Of a DNA stretch of 64,000 nucleotides, positions 58,721 to 64,000 are shown in pieces. Under the pieces are notes generated by a model. The model was not told where the DNA came from. It was given only the letters and a program-made list of their open reading frames with translations, and ran no database searches. The position numbers and the translations under genes are program-made. This DNA is from Labrys sedimenti (GTDB taxonomy: Bacteria > Pseudomonadota > Alphaproteobacteria > Rhizobiales > Labraceae). Position 1 is the stretch's first letter, and every line of letters begins with the position of its first letter. Location: contig NZ_JAXOUF010000009.1 in the NCBI RefSeq assembly GCF_034424805.1, positions 62,001 to 126,000 on the forward strand. Reading direction: 5' to 3'.

Positions 58721-60376
58721 TCAGCGGATGCGGGGCCGCGTCTCGAACGGATGGAAGGGCGGCGGCGAGGACAGCGTCCATTCCAGGGTGGTGGCGCCTT
58801 CGCCCCAGGGATTGGCGGCCGCCTGCTCCTTGCGGACGAAGATCGCATAGAAGTTGATAGCCAGGAACCAGATCACGCCGCCGAAGAAGATGAAGGCACC
58901 GAGGGAGGAGACCAGGTTCCAGCCCGCGAAGGCCGGGTTGTAGTCGACGAGGTGGCGAGGCATGCCGGCCAGGCCCAGGAAGTGCTGCGGCATGAACAGC
59001 ATGTTGGCGCCGACGAAGGCGATCCAGAAATGCACCTGGCCCATCCAGTCAGGGATGACGTAGCCGAACATTTTCGGGAACCAGTAGTACCAGCCCGCGA
59101 AGATGGAGAAGACCGCGCCCAGCGACAGCACGTAGTGGAAATGCGCCACCACGTAATAGGTGTTGTGCAGCGAGCGGTCGACACCGGCATTGGCCAGCAT
59201 CACGCCGGTGACGCCGCCGACGGTGAACAGGAAGATGAAGCCCGTCGCCCACACCATGGGCGCCTTGAAGTCGATGGAGCCGCCCCACATCGTGGCGATC
59301 CAGGAGAAGATCTTCACGCCGGTCGGCACCGCGATCACCATGGTAGCGAACACGAAATAGGCCTGCGTGTCGACGTCGAGGCCGACGGTGTACATGTGGT
59401 GGGCCCACACGACGAAGCCGACGACGCCGATGGCGACCATGGCATAGGCCATGCCGAGATAGCCGAAGATGGGCTTGCGCGAGAAGGTCGAGATGATGTG
59501 GCTGACGATGCCGAAGCCCGGCAGGATCATGATGTAGACTTCGGGGTGACCGAAGAACCAGAACAGATGCATCCACAGGATCGGGTCGCCGCCATTGGCC
59601 GGATCGAAGAAGGCGGTGCCGAAATTACGGTCCGTCAGCAGCATGGTGATGGCGCCGGCGAGGACGGGCAGCGACAGCAGCAGCAGGAAGGCGGTGACCA
59701 GCACGCCCCAGGCGAACAGCGGCATCTTGTGCAGCGTCATGCCCGGTGCGCGCATGTTGAAGATGGTGGTGATGAAGTTGATGGCGCCTAGGATCGAGGA
59801 AGCGCCGGCCAGATGCAGCGACAGGATGGCGAAATCCATCGCCGGCCCGGGCGTGCCCTTGATCGAGGACATCGGCGGATAGGCCGTCCAGCCGGTGCCG
59901 ACACCGAGGTCGTCGGCGCCGGGACCGCCGGGCACGAACATCGAGATGATCAGGAGGCCGAAGGCCGGGATCAGCAGCCAGAACGAGATGTTGTTCATGC
60001 GCGGGAAGGCCATGTCCGGCGCGCCGATCATCAGCGGCACGAACCAGTTGCCGAAGCCGCCGATCATCGCGGGCATGACCATGAAGAAGATCATGATCAA
60101 GCCGTGCGCGGTCACGAACGCATTGAACGTGTAGGGGTTGGTGAAGAATTGCTGGCCCGGGAACATCAGTTCCGCGCGCATCGCCACCGACAGGAGGCCG
60201 CCGATGATACCCGCGACCAGCGCGAAGATCAGGTAGAGCGTGCCGATGTCCTTGTGGTTGGTCGAATAGACATAACGGCGCCAGCCGGTCGGATGATCAT
60301 GCGCGTCATGGGCATGCGGATCTTGGGCATGATCCCCATGCGCCGATGCGTTGTGGGCAGTGGCCATCACATTCAA
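58721..60376 (-). CDS. ctaD: Cytochrome c oxidase subunit I (aa3)
   Basis: This 551-residue catalytic subunit has twelve helices. Haem a and a3-CuB ligands are visible in FVTAHGLIMIFFMVMP, WFFGHPEVYIMILPGFG (with the His-Tyr pair), VWAHHMYTVGLD and VVAHFHYVLSLGAVF. An N-terminal His-rich leader (HGDHAQDPHAHDAHDH) is present. The gene starts 25 bp after ctaC. Confidence 0.96.
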   Translation of the reverse strand: MNVMATAHNASAHGDHAQDPHAHDAHDHPTGWRRYVYSTNHKDIGTLYLIFALVAGIIGGLLSVAMRAELMFPGQQFFTNPYTFNAFVTAHGLIMIFFMVMPAMIGGFGNWFVPLMIGAPDMAFPRMNNISFWLLIPAFGLLIISMFVPGGPGADDLGVGTGWTAYPPMSSIKGTPGPAMDFAILSLHLAGASSILGAINFITTIFNMRAPGMTLHKMPLFAWGVLVTAFLLLLSLPVLAGAITMLLTDRNFGTAFFDPANGGDPILWMHLFWFFGHPEVYIMILPGFGIVSHIISTFSRKPIFGYLGMAYAMVAIGVVGFVVWAHHMYTVGLDVDTQAYFVFATMVIAVPTGVKIFSWIATMWGGSIDFKAPMVWATGFIFLFTVGGVTGVMLANAGVDRSLHNTYYVVAHFHYVLSLGAVFSIFAGWYYWFPKMFGYVIPDWMGQVHFWIAFVGANMLFMPQHFLGLAGMPRHLVDYNPAFAGWNLVSSLGAFIFFGGVIWFLAINFYAIFVRKEQAAANPWGEGATTLEWTLSSPPPFHPFETRPRIR

Positions 60377-60400
60377 TCCTTTAGTCGAGCCGTCAGGCCA

Positions 60401-61267
60401 TTACTTTACTACGACGGTGGTCGCGGCTGCGACCTTGTCCGGGGCGGCGCCGTTCATTGCAGTCTTCTTGCTCGCCACCCACTTCTGGAACTCTTCCTCG
60501 CTTACCACGCGGAAGGCGATCGGCATGAAGGCATGGTCGCGGCCGCACAGGCGCGAGCACTGGCCATAATACATGCCTTCGCGGGTGGCCTTGAACCAGG
60601 TCTGGTTCAGGCGGCCGGGAATGGCGTCGATCTTGATGCCGAAGGAGTTCACCGAGAAGGAGTGAATCACGTCGTTGGAGGTGACCTGCACCACCACCGT
60701 CTTGTTCACGGGCACGACGACCTCGTTGTCCACCTTGAGCAGGCGCAGCGGATCGCTCATGGGCAGGTCGCGTACCATGGTGGAGGAGAAGGAAATGTCG
60801 CCATTGTCGGGATATTCGTAGTCCCAATACCACTGGCTGCCGGTCGCCTTGATGGTGAGGTCGGCCTTCGGAATCACTTCCTCCATGTAGAGGAGCTTGA
60901 ACGAAGGCAGGGCGATGCAAACCAGCACCAGAATCGGCAGTACCGTCCACGCCACTTCCAGGATGGTGTTGTGCGTGACCTTGGAGGGGACCGGGTTGGC
61001 CTTCTTGTTGAAGCGAACGATCACATAGAGCAGCAGGACCATCACGAAGAGGGTGATGGGGACGATGAACCACATCACATAGGTATGGAACCAGTTGATA
61101 TATTCCATGACCGGCGTAGCGGGTTCCTGCAGGCCCATCTGCCAGGGCTGCGGCTCGCCGAGACCGCCCTTGGCGGCCTCTTCGGCACTGGCCGTGCCGA
61201 TCATGAGGCCCCACAGCAGCGATGACAATGCCACCCCGCCCATTTTCTTCCTAGCCTGGAAAGCCAT
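60401..61267 (-). CDS. ctaC: Cytochrome c oxidase subunit II
   Basis: This 288-residue subunit takes electrons from cytochrome c at CuA. It has a signal (MGGVALSSLLWGLMIGTASA), two helices, WYWDYEYP as the docking/electron entry loop, and the CuA set in YGQCSRLCGRDHAFMPI. The motif is usually CSELCG; here Glu is Arg, a place where only the backbone carbonyl binds copper. ATG 61267 has GGAGAGAAGG upstream. It heads the oxidase operon. Confidence 0.94.
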   Translation of the reverse strand: MAFQARKKMGGVALSSLLWGLMIGTASAEEAAKGGLGEPQPWQMGLQEPATPVMEYINWFHTYVMWFIVPITLFVMVLLLYVIVRFNKKANPVPSKVTHNTILEVAWTVLPILVLVCIALPSFKLLYMEEVIPKADLTIKATGSQWYWDYEYPDNGDISFSSTMVRDLPMSDPLRLLKVDNEVVVPVNKTVVVQVTSNDVIHSFSVNSFGIKIDAIPGRLNQTWFKATREGMYYGQCSRLCGRDHAFMPIAFRVVSEEEFQKWVASKKTAMNGAAPDKVAAATTVVVK

Positions 61268-61621
61268 CCGCCTTCTCTCCAATTCCCCGCCGACACGACG
61301 CAGCCGAAGCGGCACGTGATACGCCTCTTGGCTCGTTACCAGTCGGGAGCGCCAATCGCGCAAAACTCTCTGGCGCGCAGATTTCACGGATTGGAACTCA
61401 TGTAAAGCACACGGTCACTCAAAAACCACAATCCACAGCGCATCGCAATGGTTCGACGTCCACGGTTTGTGCGGCAATTGGGCGCGAAAGCGCCATGATG
61501 TGCCGTCAACCTGAGTGGAACACCGTCGCGGCGCCGTGCTTGACAGTCAGGGCCTGTCTGCTACCCGTCGCGGCTGAAATCCAAACCGGGCCTGCGAGCC
61601 CTGATTCGGCGAGGATGTAAC

Positions 61622-62176
61622 TTGTTGGCACACATGCTGAAACATGCTCTTGCGACCACGCTGCGGCGCGTAGCCGGCCTTTCCTTCGCGGGCCTGCTGG
61701 CCGGTGCCGTGCTTGGCGGTCCTGCCGCGGCGCAGCAGACCGATCAGCTCGGCGTGCTGCGCTCGACCCACGACAATTGGCAGGTGCGCTGCGATACCCC
61801 GCCGGGAGCCCAGCAGGAACAATGCGCTCTGGTGCAGGCCGTCACCGCGTCCGATCGCCCCAATGTGGCCCTCTCGGTGCTGGTGCTGCGCACGGCGGAC
61901 CAGAAGAGCCGCCTGCTGCGGGTGATCGCGCCGCTCGGCGTGCTCCTGCCGTCCGGTCTCGGCCTCAAGATCGACGGCAAGGATGTCGGCCGCGCTGCTT
62001 TCGTCCGCTGCCTGCCGACGGGGTGCCTGGCCGACGTGGTGCTCGATGATTCCCAGATCGGCATGCTGCGCACCGGTAAGGAAGCCACCTTCATCATCTT
62101 CCAGACACCGGAAGAGGGCATCGGCATTCCCCTGACCCTGAAGGGCTTTGGCGAAGGTTTCGACAAGCTGAAATGA
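61622..62176 (+). CDS. Invasion-associated locus B (IalB) family protein
   Basis: This 184-residue exported protein has a signal (LSFAGLLAGAVLGGPAAAQ) and the IalB fold: HDNWQVRCDTPPGAQQEQCALVQAV with two cysteines, LRVIAPLGVLLPSGLGLKIDG, and AFVRCLPTGCLADVVLDD with two more. The TTG at 61622 has GAGGA 6 nt upstream; ATG 61634 is 18 nt away. IalB was linked to host invasion in Bartonella, but the family is common in free-living species. It is divergent from ctaC. Confidence 0.85.
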   Translation: MLAHMLKHALATTLRRVAGLSFAGLLAGAVLGGPAAAQQTDQLGVLRSTHDNWQVRCDTPPGAQQEQCALVQAVTASDRPNVALSVLVLRTADQKSRLLRVIAPLGVLLPSGLGLKIDGKDVGRAAFVRCLPTGCLADVVLDDSQIGMLRTGKEATFIIFQTPEEGIGIPLTLKGFGEGFDKLK

Positions 62177-62212
62177 AGTCGGAGGGCGTCGGCCTTCAAT
62201 TGTGGCAGCTGA

Positions 62213-62300
62213 GGCTGGGACCGCGGACGTCCCGTTCGCCTCTTCCTTTCCGGCGAGCATTCGTTTCCAAGGGGCGGTCGAGGCATTCGCGGTCCCAGCC
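62213..62300. repeat. Inverted repeat at convergent gene ends (GGGACCGCGG type)
   Basis: GGCTGGGACCGCG (62213-62225) and CGCGGTCCCAGCC (62288-62300) are perfect 13-bp arms. The left copy also contains the small stem GGGAC-CGCGGAC-GTCCC. It lies between the convergent IalB and acyl-CoA dehydrogenase genes. Confidence 0.65.
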
Positions 62301-62371
62301 GGCTGCTCCGCTCTAAGCCATTGGCGGCGTTTACCTAGTTTCGAGAATATTGGCGCAGCCGGCACTCGGTG

Positions 62372-63982
62372 CTACCGGGAAGGTTTCACTCTCGCCCGAT
62401 CCAGAATCGGCTGCAGGTTCAGGCCGGCGGGGAGGGCGCCGTAGCAGCCGCGCATGCCGCCGGCGAGGCGGCCGGCAATGAAGGCTTCGGCCATCGGTGC
62501 GAGACCATGGCGGAGCAGGAGCGAGGCTTGCAGCGCCAAGGCGAGATCTTCCACCAGGCGGCGTGCCAGAGCCTCCTGCATGCCATCGGTGCGCATACTT
62601 TTCTCGATGACGGCGACGAAGGCGTCGTAGCGCCGATCCAGCCCGTGTGCTGCCTGCAATTCGGCGCGCAGCGCCTCGACGGTCGCGGGTTCCTTGCCGA
62701 GGGCGCGCAGAACGTCGAGCGCATTGACGTTGCCGGAGCCTTCCCAGATCGCATTGACGGGAGCCTCGCGATAGAAGCGGGCCAGCGGTCCCTCTTCGAC
62801 GAAGCCGTTGCCGCCGAGACATTCCAGCGCCTCGTAGCTGAGGTTGGGCAGGCGCTTGGTCACCCAGAATTTGGCGATGGCCGCGCCGATGCGCGCAAAG
62901 GCGGTCTCCTGTGGCGTGTTGCCGTCAAAGGCCCGGGCGACGCGCATCACCAGCATGGTGGCGGCCTCCGCCTCGATCACGAGGTCGGCAAGGACCGGCT
63001 GCATCAGGGGCTGCTCGATCAGCAGTTTGCCGAAGGCCCGGCGGTGGGCGGCGTGATGCACGGCCTGGACCGCGCATTGGCGCATCATGCCGGCGCAGAC
63101 CAGGGCGGCGTCGAGCCGGGTCTGGTTGACCATGGCCATGATGGTGGCGACGCCGCGTCCCTCATCGCCGATGCGCCAGGCGAGAGCGCCGGCATATTCG
63201 ATCTCCGCCGAGGCGTTGGAGCGATTGCCGAGCTTGTCCTTGAGCCGCTGGATGAAGATGGTATTGCGGGTGCCGTCGGGCCGCCAGCGCGGCACGAAAA
63301 AGCAAGAGAGGCCACCGGGCGCCTGAGCCAGGGTGAGGAAGCCATCCGACATCGGAGCCGAACAGAACCATTTGTGCCCGGTGAGTTCGTAGAGGTCTTC
63401 GCCGAGGGGGGCTGCGCGGGTGGTGTTGGCCCGCACGTCGGAGCCGCCCTGCTTTTCGGTCATAGCCATGCCGATGGTCGCCGCCGTCTTGTCGGCTGCC
63501 GGCCGGGCCGAGCCGTCATAGGCGTCGGCCAGAATGAGCGGGCCCCATTGCCCGAAGAGGGCGGGTGCCTGGCGCAGTACGGCGAGGCTGGCGCCGGTCA
63601 TGGTGATCGGACAACACACGCCGGGCTCGATCTGGGTCAACATATATTCCAGGGCGGCATGGGCGACGAAGCCGCCGGGGCGGCCGGAAGCCGGCAGGGA
63701 ATGGATGCCGGCTTCCAGGCCGCGGGCCATCAGAGCATGATAGGCGGGGTGGAATTCGACGTGATCGATGCGCTGGCCGAAACGATCGAAGCTATGCAGC
63801 TCGGGCGCGTGCCGGCCGGCGGCCTCGCCGAGCGCGATCGCTTCCCCGCTGCCGATCGAGGCTCCGAAGGCGCTCGCCGCCTGCCGGGCCCAGTCTGCGC
63901 CTTCGCGCTCCAGGGCGGCCTGGAGCCCGGGGTCGCTGTCGAACAGGTTGTATTCGAGCAAAGGCGGGACCTGATTGGTCAC
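62372..63982 (-). CDS. AidB-like acyl-CoA dehydrogenase family protein
   Basis: This 536-residue flavoprotein resembles AidB and related FAD acyl-CoA dehydrogenases. Landmarks are GMAMTEKQGGSDVRANTTRA (flavin site), LTGHKWFCSAPMSDGFLTLAQ, CFFVPRWRPDGTRNTIFIQRLKDKLGNRSNASAEIEY and YREAPVNAIWEGSGNVNALDVLRAL near the C-terminal half. AidB is tied to the alkylation response in E. coli, but most homologues have unknown substrates. The whole gene is in view; its start (MTNQVPPLLEYN) is 18 bp from the window end. Confidence 0.9.
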   Translation of the reverse strand: MTNQVPPLLEYNLFDSDPGLQAALEREGADWARQAASAFGASIGSGEAIALGEAAGRHAPELHSFDRFGQRIDHVEFHPAYHALMARGLEAGIHSLPASGRPGGFVAHAALEYMLTQIEPGVCCPITMTGASLAVLRQAPALFGQWGPLILADAYDGSARPAADKTAATIGMAMTEKQGGSDVRANTTRAAPLGEDLYELTGHKWFCSAPMSDGFLTLAQAPGGLSCFFVPRWRPDGTRNTIFIQRLKDKLGNRSNASAEIEYAGALAWRIGDEGRGVATIMAMVNQTRLDAALVCAGMMRQCAVQAVHHAAHRRAFGKLLIEQPLMQPVLADLVIEAEAATMLVMRVARAFDGNTPQETAFARIGAAIAKFWVTKRLPNLSYEALECLGGNGFVEEGPLARFYREAPVNAIWEGSGNVNALDVLRALGKEPATVEALRAELQAAHGLDRRYDAFVAVIEKSMRTDGMQEALARRLVEDLALALQASLLLRHGLAPMAEAFIAGRLAGGMRGCYGALPAGLNLQPILDRARVKPSR

Positions 63983-64000
63983 CTGATGGGTCGGCAGGTC

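Noticed and set aside
1..64000. tRNA, rRNA or insertion sequence genes
   Set aside because: I looked for tRNA T-loop text and transposase motifs by eye and saw none. A covariance search would be needed to exclude short RNAs.

Overview
This 64 kb stretch looks like ordinary chromosome from an alphaproteobacterium of the order Hyphomicrobiales (Rhizobiales). Base composition is GC-rich throughout. Three gene orders point there: ispH-thrB-rnhA-peroxiredoxin, a ctaC-ctaD-ctaB-small ORF-ctaG-ctaE block followed by DUF983, SURF1 and thrC, and a single-domain frcA in an frcB-frcC-frcA sugar operon. An IalB-family protein fits as well. The genus cannot be fixed from the sequence alone. I saw no rRNA, tRNA, prophage, insertion sequence or CRISPR array.

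Layout: 0.1-6.4 kb holds an FMN alpha-hydroxy-acid dehydrogenase, a copper P-type ATPase behind a CueR-like promoter, a Tat-exported multicopper oxidase and a FecR-domain protein. 6.4-15.1 kb carries oxidoreductases (beta-hydroxyacid dehydrogenase family, two aldo/keto reductases, an SDR), an OFA-type MFS carrier, a histidine phosphatase and two LysR regulators, each divergent from an aldo/keto reductase. 15.1-21.3 kb is a TetR-controlled RND efflux operon with two adaptors and one pump. 21.3-30.5 kb is a run of small units: GNAT, Lrp with divergent arginase, ACT protein, ArsR-SRPBCC pair, Rap1a/Tai-like protein, an S41-like gene broken by an in-frame TGA, exported MsrB, and HxlR with a divergent luciferase-like monooxygenase. 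30.5-35.1 kb is a ribulokinase-like kinase plus frcBCA, both preceded by the same 18-bp motif. 36.2-41.5 kb is a NitT/TauT-type transporter without a binding protein, followed by a histidine kinase and a FixJ-type regulator.

41.5-51.8 kb is mostly housekeeping (ispH, thrB, rnhA, peroxiredoxin, DsbD-alpha protein, YqgE, galU, cupin, GNAT) plus a large membrane GGDEF-EAL protein whose motifs are degenerate in both domains. 51.8-61.3 kb, on the minus strand, is the aa3 cytochrome oxidase and assembly locus running into thrC and an M16 peptidase. The end holds an IalB-family protein and an AidB-like acyl-CoA dehydrogenase.

The strongest non-coding signal is a set of intergenic hairpins, often in inverted pairs, of several unrelated sequence types at eight or more sites. 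Several regulators also have clear palindromes beside their own genes. I found no wholly new multi-gene system. The best leads are the degenerate GGDEF-EAL protein, the binding-protein-less ABC transporter with its two-component pair, the shared frc motif, the interrupted S41 gene and the mixed hairpin repeats.
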